Positions 1-6,859 of a DNA stretch of 64,000 nucleotides are shown here, one piece after another. The notes under the pieces are model-generated. The model had not been told where the DNA came from. It made no database searches and saw nothing but the letters and a program-made list of their open reading frames with translations. Origin of the DNA: Flaviflexus ciconiae (GTDB lineage Bacteria > Actinomycetota > Actinomycetes > Actinomycetales > Actinomycetaceae); assembly GCF_003971195.1 (NCBI RefSeq), contig NZ_CP034593.1:124001-188000 (forward strand), read 5' to 3'. The position numbers were made by a program, and so were the translations under genes. How positions within the stretch are numbered: the first letter of the stretch is position 1; every line of letters starts with the position of its first letter.

Positions 1-2
1 AG

Positions 3-182
3 ACCTCCTTCACCGCCGAGCAGCTCGTCGACAACTACGCAGCAGCTCAGGAGGAGATCCTTCGTCTCAAGCCGTCCTCCTCGAAGGGCCGCTACATTTC
101 GAAGGCAACCGTCTCGACCACCATGGGCCCAGGCATCCCGCTTGATGCCACCAAGACCCGTGGACTGAACGAAGAGGACTGA
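3..182 (+). CDS. rplA: 50S ribosomal protein L1, C-terminal part (cut by window edge)
   Basis: The reading frame is already open at the left edge and ends at TGA 180-182. Its last 59 residues include [20 protein letters not shown], which is the characteristic C-terminal end of ribosomal protein L1, the L1-stalk protein and rplKA autoregulator. The start and most of the protein lie outside the window. Its position just before rplJ-rplL fits the usual rplK-rplA then rplJ-rplL order, here separated by one membrane-protein gene. A strong hairpin follows 21 nt after the stop codon. Confidence 0.93.
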   Translation, partial: TSFTAEQLVDNYAAAQEEILRLKPSSSKGRYISKATVSTTMGPGIPLDATKTRGLNEED

Positions 183-184
183 CC

Positions 185-1549
185 TTGGTCAGTTCACCAA
201 AGTCAGCCCCCGACCGTCAGGTCGGGGGCTGGCGTTTACCCGATTGGGGCATCGCCGGAATCCTTGCGTTGCTCTCGATTATCTGGTCAACCGTGGCCGC
301 CTTAGCGGCCCCCGCCCTGTCCAACATTGGTGAATGGACGTACGTTGACTACGCCTACCGAATCTCGATCGGTGAACTGCCCGTCCAGGGCGACGATCTG
401 AGCCCGTACACCCTTGAGACGTGGTCGTGTCGGGGCATGGATGGAGATATTCGCGGGGAGACCCCGCCACCGTGCGATGAGGTCACAGAGCGTCCCGTTA
501 CCGACTGGCCGCTCGAAGGCGAAAATTACAACACCTTCCACCCGCCCCTCTACTTCGCTTTCGCGGCCGGAGTCGGCAAGATAGCCGATACCGTGGGCAT
601 TGACTTCACCGACGGTGCGCGCTTCGCATCCGCACTGTTTGGCGCCGTGGGAGTAGCCGCACTTTATGGCGCCATTCGGTGCTGGGGCATTGGTAAGAGA
701 AACAGTGCCGGAGCCACGCTCATTGCCATGAGCGTGCCAGCACTCGCACTGTCGTCCGTGATTGTTCACAACGACGCGGTGAGCATGATGGCGGGAGCCG
801 CTGCCGTCTGGCTCGCGGCGAGAGTCGTTAAGCACGGCAACTACGGCTGGATACCGCCGTTCCTCATAGCGGCGGGAATATCGTTAACGAGAACAATGTC
901 CGTCGTTGCGGTTCTCGCCGTGGGCGGACTAGCCATTCTTATGGGGCTGTTCCAGAAGGATCAGCGCGGCGCTCTCAAGCCCGGCTTTGCCATCGCACTT
1001 GGGACGATGCTGTCGTACGTGGCGTGGACCGTATTCCAGAATGGGCGTCGCCCCGAGGACTACGTTCCCTCAATCACCGGGTTATCGACCGATCCGTTCA
1101 CTGCAGGGGACACCCTTGCTGTCATCAACACGATCGTGGGTGCGGGAGCCCCCTGGGGGCTCACGAGACCCTCCCGCGACTGGTACCTCGACCCGAGTCT
1201 CAACTCCTGGCTACTGGAGGGATGGAGCTGGCTGCTCTTTGCGGTCTTCCTGATCGCAGTTCCGGTCGGGATCTACTGCGCAATGAAGCGCACAGGAGCG
1301 CTCCGCTACCTGGGTATCCTCGTCGTCCTGCTCCCGATCCTCACAGGCCTCATCGTGCAGGCCCGCGAAATAGCTTCCGTGACCGCCTACTTCCGCGTCG
1401 TTCCCGGCCGATATGCGATCACGGCCGTGCCCCTCTACGTCGCTTTTATCGCGGCTCTGGCGCAGCAGAAAGACACTGTACGCTGGGTCCTTCCCGCGGC
1501 TGGCATGGCAGGCTATGCAGTGCTTCTCCTGTCCCCACTTCTGCCATAA
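185..1549 (+). CDS. Polytopic membrane protein, GT-C glycosyltransferase-like
   Basis: This 454-residue protein has about ten to eleven hydrophobic segments, starting around residues 20-45. A long extracytoplasmic loop after the first segment carries acidic residues (TYVDYAYR, GDDLSPYT) and an FHPPLY motif, as in lipid-linked sugar transferases of the GT-C fold (PMT/ArnT-like). I infer a role in transferring polyprenyl-linked sugars outside the membrane, with unknown acceptor. The start is uncertain. TTG 185 has a GAAGAGGA Shine-Dalgarno-like stretch and would be coupled to rplA, but the rplA terminator hairpin then lies in codons 7-16. In-frame TTG or GTG codons further down would cut into the first membrane segment. 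No gene name can be assigned. Confidence 0.7.
   Translation: MVSSPKSAPDRQVGGWRLPDWGIAGILALLSIIWSTVAALAAPALSNIGEWTYVDYAYRISIGELPVQGDDLSPYTLETWSCRGMDGDIRGETPPPCDEVTERPVTDWPLEGENYNTFHPPLYFAFAAGVGKIADTVGIDFTDGARFASALFGAVGVAALYGAIRCWGIGKRNSAGATLIAMSVPALALSSVIVHNDAVSMMAGAAAVWLAARVVKHGNYGWIPPFLIAAGISLTRTMSVVAVLAVGGLAILMGLFQKDQRGALKPGFAIALGTMLSYVAWTVFQNGRRPEDYVPSITGLSTDPFTAGDTLAVINTIVGAGAPWGLTRPSRDWYLDPSLNSWLLEGWSWLLFAVFLIAVPVGIYCAMKRTGALRYLGILVVLLPILTGLIVQAREIASVTAYFRVVPGRYAITAVPLYVAFIAALAQQKDTVRWVLPAAGMAGYAVLLLSPLLP
204..231 (+). terminator. Intrinsic terminator-like hairpin after rplA
   Basis: Arms CAGCCCCCGACC (204-215) and GGTCGGGGGCTG (220-231) pair perfectly over 12 bp around the loop GTCA. 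Only a short GCGTTT follows, so the U-tract is weak. The hairpin lies inside the first codons of the next ORF as annotated from TTG 185. Confidence 0.7.
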
Positions 1550-1614
1550 TTCGACATCAAATCGGACCCGTGGCAAGGCTGGCTGAGTCCTCGCGCACAC
1601 TTCGGTCCATCCGC

Positions 1615-1643
1615 TTGGCAGATTGGGCCTGATCTCGTAATCT
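1615..1643 (+). promoter_or_regulatory. Promoter of rplJ-rplL
   Basis: A TTGGCA -35 box (1615-1620) and a TAATCT -10 box (1638-1643) are separated by exactly 17 bp. This predicts a transcript start near 1650, just before the L10 leader. The match to the housekeeping sigma consensus is close; the assignment is from sequence only. Confidence 0.7.
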
Positions 1644-1649
1644 GGTATG

Positions 1650-1761
1650 TGCCGAAGACCGCCGGTCACCCGTGAGCCAGACGGGGTGAAATTCGTAAAG
1701 AAGCCAGCGCAGGTGAGTATAGAGCTTTCATGCCCCGTGCCGCCTGCACGGGGCATTTTTT
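1650..1761 (+). ncRNA. Ribosomal protein L10 leader RNA (rplJ leader)
   Basis: The untranslated region before rplJ has the layout of the L10 leader: a stem-loop region including CCGAAGACC and GTGAGCCAGACGGGGTGAAA, then a terminal G+C-rich hairpin. In this family the L10(L12)4 complex binds the leader and represses its own operon. Here the leader ends in an intrinsic terminator, so attenuation of transcription is the likely mode, as known for Bacillus subtilis rplJL. The exact 5' end is inferred from the promoter. Confidence 0.7.
1730..1761 (+). terminator. Attenuator terminator in the rplJ leader
   Basis: Arms ATGCCCCGTGC (1730-1740) and GCACGGGGCAT (1746-1756) form a perfect 11-bp stem around CGCCT, followed by six T residues (1756-1761). 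It lies 40 nt before the rplJ start codon, so it must be bypassed for rplJ expression. This makes it a regulatory terminator rather than the end of an upstream unit. Confidence 0.8.
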
Positions 1762-1800
1762 ATGAATTGTGGCCAGGCGGCACAAGTGGAAGGAGGCCCT

Positions 1801-2322
1801 ATGGCAAGGCCGGATAAGAGCGAAGCAATCGCTGAACTTGCGGACCTGTTCCGTGAGTCGAGCGGTGCGCTCCTGACCGAGTACCGCGGTCTGACCGTTG
1901 AGCAGCTGAAGGACCTTCGGCGCGCAATGGGCGACAACGCCGAGTACAAGGTCGCGAAGAACACGCTCACGAAGATTGCCGCGAAGGAAGCCGGCGTTGA
2001 GGGCCTCGACGAAGAACTCGTTGGTCCCACCGCTATTGCCTTCGTCAAGGGCGACATCTCTGTCGTTGCTAAGGCGCTTCGTGACTTCGCTAAGGACAAC
2101 GAAAAGCTTGTTATCAAGAACGGTGTTCTCGAAGGGGCAATCATCCCCGCAGAGGATGTCGCCAAGCTTGCGAACCTCGAGTCGCGCGAAGTACTGCTCG
2201 CCAAGGCTGCAGGTGCCCTCAAGGCATCGCTGTTCAAGGCTGCTTACGTTCTCCAGGCGCCGGTCACCAAGACCGTGCGCACCGTCGATGCCCTGCGCGA
2301 GAAGCAGGAATCCGCTGCCTAA
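1801..2322 (+). CDS. rplJ: 50S ribosomal protein L10
   Basis: L10 forms the base of the ribosomal stalk, anchoring L7/L12 dimers that recruit translation factors. The 173-residue product begins MARPDKSEAIAELADLF and contains LLTEYRGLTVEQLKDLRR and the FVKGD motif typical of L10. A longer in-frame ORF starts at 1762, but ATG 1801 is preceded by GGAAGGAGG and matches the family start. rplL follows 53 nt downstream. The leader and attenuator upstream point to autoregulation by the L10-L7/L12 complex. Confidence 0.96.
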   Translation: MARPDKSEAIAELADLFRESSGALLTEYRGLTVEQLKDLRRAMGDNAEYKVAKNTLTKIAAKEAGVEGLDEELVGPTAIAFVKGDISVVAKALRDFAKDNEKLVIKNGVLEGAIIPAEDVAKLANLESREVLLAKAAGALKASLFKAAYVLQAPVTKTVRTVDALREKQESAA

Positions 2323-2375
2323 GTTGGCGGCATAAACACAATCTGCTCGCGTAGCAGGAAGGAAGGAAGGCTAGC

Positions 2376-2768
2376 ATGGCTAAGCTCACCCCCGAAGAGC
2401 TCATTGAGGCTTTCAAGGAGCTCACCCTCGTAGAGCTCAACGACTTCGTCAAGAAGTTCGAAGAGGAATTTGAAGTTACCGCTGCTGCTCCGGTTGCTGC
2501 TGTTGCAGCCGGTGGAGCTCCCGCCGCTGGTGGCGAGGCTGCTGCTGAGGAAGAGAAGTCGGACTTCGACGTCATCCTCGCAGAGATCGGCGACAAGAAG
2601 GTCCAGGTCATTAAGGAGGTCCGTGCACTCACGTCGCTCGGCCTCAAGGAAGCCAAGGACCTCGTTGACTCCGCTCCCAAGGCTGTCCTTGAGGGTGTCG
2701 ACAAGGAGGCCGCTGACAAGGCCAAGGAGGCCCTCGAGGCCGCTGGCGCCAAGGTTGAGCTCAAGTAA
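2376..2768 (+). CDS. rplL: 50S ribosomal protein L7/L12
   Basis: L7/L12 is the multicopy stalk protein that stimulates the GTPases EF-Tu and EF-G, both encoded further along this window. The 130-residue product has the N-terminal dimerisation helix ([20 protein letters not shown]), an alanine/glycine-rich hinge around residues 35-60, and the globular domain with [20 protein letters not shown] 2376 is preceded by GGAAGGAAGG. It is the last gene of the rplJ-rplL unit and is followed by a perfect terminator. Confidence 0.97.
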   Translation: MAKLTPEELIEAFKELTLVELNDFVKKFEEEFEVTAAAPVAAVAAGGAPAAGGEAAAEEEKSDFDVILAEIGDKKVQVIKEVRALTSLGLKEAKDLVDSAPKAVLEGVDKEAADKAKEALEAAGAKVELK

Positions 2769-2794
2769 CTTGTTGACTCAATGAGTCACACTTG

Positions 2795-2832
2795 AAAGTT
2801 CCGGGGAAGGTAATCCTTCCCCGGAACTTTTG
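2795..2832 (+). terminator. Terminator of rplJ-rplL
   Basis: Arms AAAGTTCCGGGGAAGG (2795-2810) and CCTTCCCCGGAACTTT (2815-2830) form a perfect 16-bp stem around TAAT. A/T-rich ends on both sides allow function in both directions, so it may also end the converging murQ transcript. Confidence 0.9.
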
Positions 2833-2889
2833 TGTGGGTTGTGGAGACGAGTATTTGGATTGTGGAGATGGGCTCGTGGAGTGTGCTGA

Positions 2890-3806
2890 CTACTTGGTGT
2901 CGGCCAGTGCGAGCCGAAGTCTGCCGTCTTTCCCTGCGAGGACTTGTTCGGCCTCTGCGGGGCTGATGGAGTGGGTGAGCATTGTGGCTGCGACCTTGAC
3001 TCGCCACTGTGCTGCCACGAGTGTCTCCAGCGCAGTTTCCTCGCTAGCTCCGGTGATGCGAGTGACGAGGTTGATTGCGCGTTCACGCAGCTTCTCGTTG
3101 GTCGGGGAGACATCGACCATGAGATTGCCGTAGGTCTTTCCCAGCTTAACCATGGTGGCGGTGGTCAGGATGTTGAGCACGCGTTTTTGCGCTGAACCAG
3201 CCTTGAGCCTGGTTGATCCCGCGAGGACTTCCGGGCCGACGGGAACCTCGATGGGAATATCGACCAGGGAGCCCAGTTTGGAGCCGTCGTTGTTGGAGAT
3301 GCCAACAGTCGTGGCTCCGGCCCGCTGTGCGGCCTGGACCGCACCCAGAACGTAGGGCGTGCGCCCCGACGCTGTGATGCCGACGACGACGTCACAATTG
3401 GTGATTGAGTGGGCGAGAAGATCTTGCGCCCCTGCGTCGGCGTCGTCCTCGGCCCCCTCAATGGCAGTGCGCAGGGCATCATCGCCCCGGCAATAATTCC
3501 GATGATGTCATCGGGGTGGGAGGAAAAAGTTGGTGGGCATTCAGACGCGTCGAGAACCCCGAGCCGTCCGGACGTTCCTGAACCGATGTAGATGAGCCGA
3601 CCGCCCGACGTCATCCCCGTGACGATTGCGTCGATCGCCTGGCCGATCGCAGGTATTGCCTTGTCGATTGCGAGCGTGACCAGCGATTCGGCCTCATTCA
3701 TCGCCGTGGCGATCTCCGTGGGCGAAAAGGTGTCCAGGTTCGAGTAGGCGGGGTCGATGGTCTCGGTAGTCCGTGTGTGAGCTCGCAATGAATGGTCGGT
3801 CATCAT
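2890..3806 (-). CDS. murQ: N-acetylmuramic acid 6-phosphate etherase (frameshifted in this sequence)
   Basis: MurQ cleaves the D-lactyl ether of MurNAc-6-phosphate, giving GlcNAc-6-phosphate and D-lactate. The N-terminal half shows the SIS-fold phosphosugar motif GSGTSGRLGVLDASE followed by CPPTF, whose neighbouring Glu is the catalytic acid in E. coli MurQ. The C-terminal half continues in another frame with TASGRTPYVLGA and ends at 2890. Adding one C to the C4 run at 3485-3488 (plus strand) joins the halves into a normal 305-residue MurQ, so I treat it as one gene with a homopolymer error or very recent mutation. The ATG at 3806 has a GGAGAC ribosome site. It is transcribed divergently from the nagZ-namZ-ABC operon, whose products supply its substrate. 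Confidence 0.9.
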
Positions 3807-3856
3807 GTCTCCGTTCTTGTTGATTGGGAGCCGGCCCTTTATCGTTGTAGGTAACT

Positions 3857-3907
3857 GACCAAAATGAAGTGTATTACGAAAGTATCTTACATACTACGTG
3901 TTTGGTC
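3857..3907. promoter_or_regulatory. Divergent murQ/nagZ promoter-operator region
   Basis: The intergenic region between murQ and nagZ is A+T-rich and holds two nested inverted repeats: GACCAAA (3857-3863) with TTTGGTC (3901-3907), and inside them AGTAT-CTTAC-ATACT (3881-3895). The segment 3877-3895 resembles 6785-6803 before the binding-protein gene (12 of 19 positions). The RpiR/MurR-type regulator encoded at 12382-13269 is the obvious candidate to bind here; that is inference. Confidence 0.45.
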
Positions 3908-3947
3908 CAGGATTATTGCTCGATACCAAAAAGATTTGAGGAACGAA

Positions 3948-5591
3948 ATGGCGACGACAGTGCGGTCTGCGCTCGAAAGCGTGGATGAGTGGAGCGACGA
4001 AAAGCTCGTAGGGCAACTGTTTTGCGTGGCGAGCGGCAGGCATGCCGCGCAGAATGTCATGGGGTTTGGCTCCGCTGACGGGGCGAGTGCCGAGGAACTC
4101 CATGCGGAGCTGCGGGACATGATCGATCAGTACAAACTTGGTGCGGTTATTTACTTCCCACCCGGTGGGGACCATGAGCCCGTCGAAAACATTCGCACCA
4201 CCATGCTCGACCTGCAGACGGCAGCCGATGTGCCGCTACTGATTTCGACCGACCAGGAAAATGGCACCGTCGCTCGCGTGCGGGTGGGTGCGGTTCACAT
4301 GCCCGGGGCAATGGCCCTTGTGGCAACCGGGGACCGTGACCTCTGCGCAGAGGTGGGGAGGGTGACTGCGGAGCAATTGAGGGCGGTGGGTATTCATCAG
4401 AACCTCGCACCCGTGGCCGACGTGATGATGGTGGCAGATAATCCCGGCGTGAATATTCGGACCACTGGGTCTGATCCGCGTGTTTCGGCGGAATATGTGT
4501 CGACCTTCGTCAAAGCCCAAGGGGCGAACGGACTTGCGTCAACCCTCAAGCACTTTCCCGGCTACGGGAGCGCGCGGGTGGATGCGCACTTTGATCTTCC
4601 GTCGATTCCCGTATCCCGAGAAGAGTGGGACAGGACCGAACGGATTCCGTTTGAAGCGGCAATCCGCTCGGGTGCCGAGGCGGTCATGCTCGGCCACGTG
4701 ATCTTTCCCGCCCTTGACCCGGATAACGCTGCGACATTCTCGAAGCCGATTGTGCAGGGGGTGCTGCGCGAGGATCTGGGCTTTGATGGCGTTATCGTGA
4801 CCGATGCCATGGACATGGGTGGCGCGGCCAGACCGGAAGGCCCCGCCGAGGCATGCGTGTCGGCGCTCCTGGCGGGAGTCGATCAGATCCTCATGCCGAG
4901 TGATCTACACAGCGCATACGCCGCGGTGCTGGACGCGCTACGTAATGGGAGGCTCGATCGTGAGCGCCTGTGCGAGTCCGCTCGGCGGATCCTCCGCTTG
5001 AAACTCAAGGTGGGACTCGACGACAGTGACATTCCCGGCCTTGATGTCTTCTCGTCCGAACGTCACAAAGAAATCGCGGAGCGAGTTGCTCGAGAATCGC
5101 TCACCGTTCGTGATGCCGAGGTCTTTTCCCCACTCGAGCAGTCGGGGTCGGTGCTCATTGCACACCCGGGCATTGATCCGCAAAAACGCGGGGTGAACCC
5201 TGGTGAGGTCCTGAAGGGCATGCTGGAAGGTGCTGGACACGATGTGCGGGAGGTGCTGTGGGGCGGTAGTGAAGCCGAGGGAGGACCGTGGAGCAACCCC
5301 GATCTCAATGTCAGCCAGGCGGTGCTCATTCTTCGTGATGCGTGGAAGGATGGCGTCGACGTTGCCGGGGTGATTGACGGGCTTGTCGGTGCGGGAATTA
5401 GCGTGACAGTGGTTGCCATCCGCTCTCCGCACGATGGGGTCGCGGTGCCCTCGGGTGTGCCTCTCCTGTACACCTACGGGGACAACGGCAGTGCGGTTCG
5501 GGCCGCGGGGCGGGTGCTTGTCGGTGATGAGGTCCCGACCGGCAGATGTCCGATGCCGGTGCCGTCGACTGGGAGCCGGACGCAATCGTGA
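3948..5591 (+). CDS. nagZ: Beta-N-acetylglucosaminidase, glycoside hydrolase family 3 (NagZ-like), cytoplasmic
   Basis: NagZ removes terminal GlcNAc from peptidoglycan fragments. The 547-residue protein has the GH3 core with KHFPGYGSARVDAHFD near residue 195, where the Asp-Ala-His corresponds to the NagZ catalytic Asp-His dyad, and IVTDAMDMGG near residue 285, holding the nucleophile Asp. About 180 further residues form a second domain, as in two-domain Gram-positive NagZ. The frame is open from 3864, but ATG 3948 follows a GAGGAACGA ribosome site and begins the conserved protein. No signal peptide is seen, so cleavage should occur inside the cell, unlike the secreted Bacillus enzyme. It is the first gene of the operon and overlaps the next gene. 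Confidence 0.9.
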   Translation: MATTVRSALESVDEWSDEKLVGQLFCVASGRHAAQNVMGFGSADGASAEELHAELRDMIDQYKLGAVIYFPPGGDHEPVENIRTTMLDLQTAADVPLLISTDQENGTVARVRVGAVHMPGAMALVATGDRDLCAEVGRVTAEQLRAVGIHQNLAPVADVMMVADNPGVNIRTTGSDPRVSAEYVSTFVKAQGANGLASTLKHFPGYGSARVDAHFDLPSIPVSREEWDRTERIPFEAAIRSGAEAVMLGHVIFPALDPDNAATFSKPIVQGVLREDLGFDGVIVTDAMDMGGAARPEGPAEACVSALLAGVDQILMPSDLHSAYAAVLDALRNGRLDRERLCESARRILRLKLKVGLDDSDIPGLDVFSSERHKEIAERVARESLTVRDAEVFSPLEQSGSVLIAHPGIDPQKRGVNPGEVLKGMLEGAGHDVREVLWGGSEAEGGPWSNPDLNVSQAVLILRDAWKDGVDVAGVIDGLVGAGISVTVVAIRSPHDGVAVPSGVPLLYTYGDNGSAVRAAGRVLVGDEVPTGRCPMPVPSTGSRTQS

Positions 5592-6721
5592 GGGTGCTGA
5601 CGGGCCTCGAACGCCTCCTTGCCGATCCGACTCTGGTGCCGGGAGAGCGCTGGGCGCTCTTGACGAATGACACGGCGGTGACCGCCGACCTTGTGAGTGC
5701 AAAGAATGCGCTGAATGGGACGGGGCAACTCCGTGCCCTTCTCGCGCCCGAGCACGGCTTGCATGGAACGGCGCAGGCAGGCTTCACGGAACAGGATGCG
5801 ACAGATTCTGCAACGGGCCTGCCCATCATCGATGTGTACGCCGCCGAGAGCTCGGATATTGCCAACGCTCTCCGTGAGATGCGTGTGGATGCTGTCATTG
5901 CCGATATTCAGGATGTGGGGACGCGGTACTACACCTATGCCGCGACCGTCATCGATGTCATGACCGCGTCTATCCAGGCCGGAATCCCCTTCTATGTCCT
6001 CGATCGCCCCAACCCGCTCAACGGGGTGACGAGAGAAGGTCCGGGCCTCGAGCCGGACTTTGCCAGCCTTGTGGGCAGGTTGGATGTCCCGATTCGGCAC
6101 GGACTGACCCTCGGTGAGCTCGCCCAGCACGCTGCGCGGAGCGCCGGGATTCAATTGCCGTCGGTAATTCGGATGGAGGGGTGGGGCCGGTCCATGACGT
6201 GGGCGGACACCGGGCTGCCGTGGGTGATGCCTTCCCCGAATCTCCCCACGACGGATACGGCGCTCGTGTACCCCGGCACTGCTCTCTTCGAGGGCACCAC
6301 CCTGTCCGAGGGGCGTGGGACGACCCGACCATTCGAGATCGTGGGGGCGCCGTGGCTCACGGCGAGCTACGCCGCCTCCCTCAACGCCCTTGGCTTGCCG
6401 GGAGTGGCGTTTCGCGAGGCACGGTTTGTTCCTACATTCTCGAAGCACCGCGGTGAGGTGTGCGTCGGGGTCCAGGTCCACGTGCTTGATCCAGGTCTCT
6501 TTGAGCCGGTTCGCACCGGCGTTGAGATGCTCATGCTGGCCGCGAACCTAGGGGAGGGGTTTGGGTGGCTGACGCCGCCCGATATCGGTCTTGGGGCACA
6601 GCACTTCATTGACAAGTTGTGGGGGGCATCGTCTCTTCGGGAGGCCATCCCGGGTGCCCGCCAAGTGTCGGACGTCATGGCACCCATTACTCGGGGAAAC
6701 ATGGGCGAACTCCTGTACTGA
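5588..6721 (+). CDS. namZ: Exo-beta-N-acetylmuramidase (NamZ, DUF1343 family), cytoplasmic
   Basis: NamZ releases terminal MurNAc from the non-reducing end of peptidoglycan fragments; the Bacillus subtilis member was formerly ybbC. The protein shows the DUF1343 hallmarks LLAPEHGLHG, DIQDVGTRYYTY, LDRPNPLNG, MPSPNLPT and FEGTTLSEGRGTTRPFE. GTG 5588 overlaps the nagZ stop (GTGA) and starts MRVLTGLERLL, matching the family N-terminus; an in-frame ATG at 5546 would add 14 residues. There is no signal peptide, so like NagZ it should act in the cytoplasm on imported material. A 138-bp gap with a possible second operator follows before the ABC genes. Confidence 0.88.
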   Translation: MRVLTGLERLLADPTLVPGERWALLTNDTAVTADLVSAKNALNGTGQLRALLAPEHGLHGTAQAGFTEQDATDSATGLPIIDVYAAESSDIANALREMRVDAVIADIQDVGTRYYTYAATVIDVMTASIQAGIPFYVLDRPNPLNGVTREGPGLEPDFASLVGRLDVPIRHGLTLGELAQHAARSAGIQLPSVIRMEGWGRSMTWADTGLPWVMPSPNLPTTDTALVYPGTALFEGTTLSEGRGTTRPFEIVGAPWLTASYAASLNALGLPGVAFREARFVPTFSKHRGEVCVGVQVHVLDPGLFEPVRTGVEMLMLAANLGEGFGWLTPPDIGLGAQHFIDKLWGASSLREAIPGARQVSDVMAPITRGNMGELLY

Positions 6722-6784
6722 AGAGTTCTTCCATGCTCGTCTAAAACCGACTTTGTAAGTAAATAACATTTCTGCTTGATTATT

Positions 6785-6803
6785 CGAAGGTAATAAACCT
6801 ACC
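6785..6803. promoter_or_regulatory. Candidate second operator before the binding-protein gene
   Basis: CGAAGGTAATAAACCTACC contains AGGT-AATAA-ACCT and matches the segment 3877-3895 at 12 of 19 positions, giving a shared pattern CGAARGTAnnnnACnTAC. It lies in the A+T-rich gap between namZ and the ABC importer, suggesting that the importer has its own regulated promoter. Confidence 0.35.
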
Positions 6804-6859
6804 ATTTGAGTGGGCGCTCGGACGCTTGTGGCCGAACAAAGAAGTTCGAAAGGAAAATT

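Noticed and set aside
5474..6481. Minus-strand ORF of 335 codons opposite namZ
   Set aside because: The plus-strand frame has clear DUF1343 motifs; the minus-strand product is rich in Arg and His, as typical of shadow frames.
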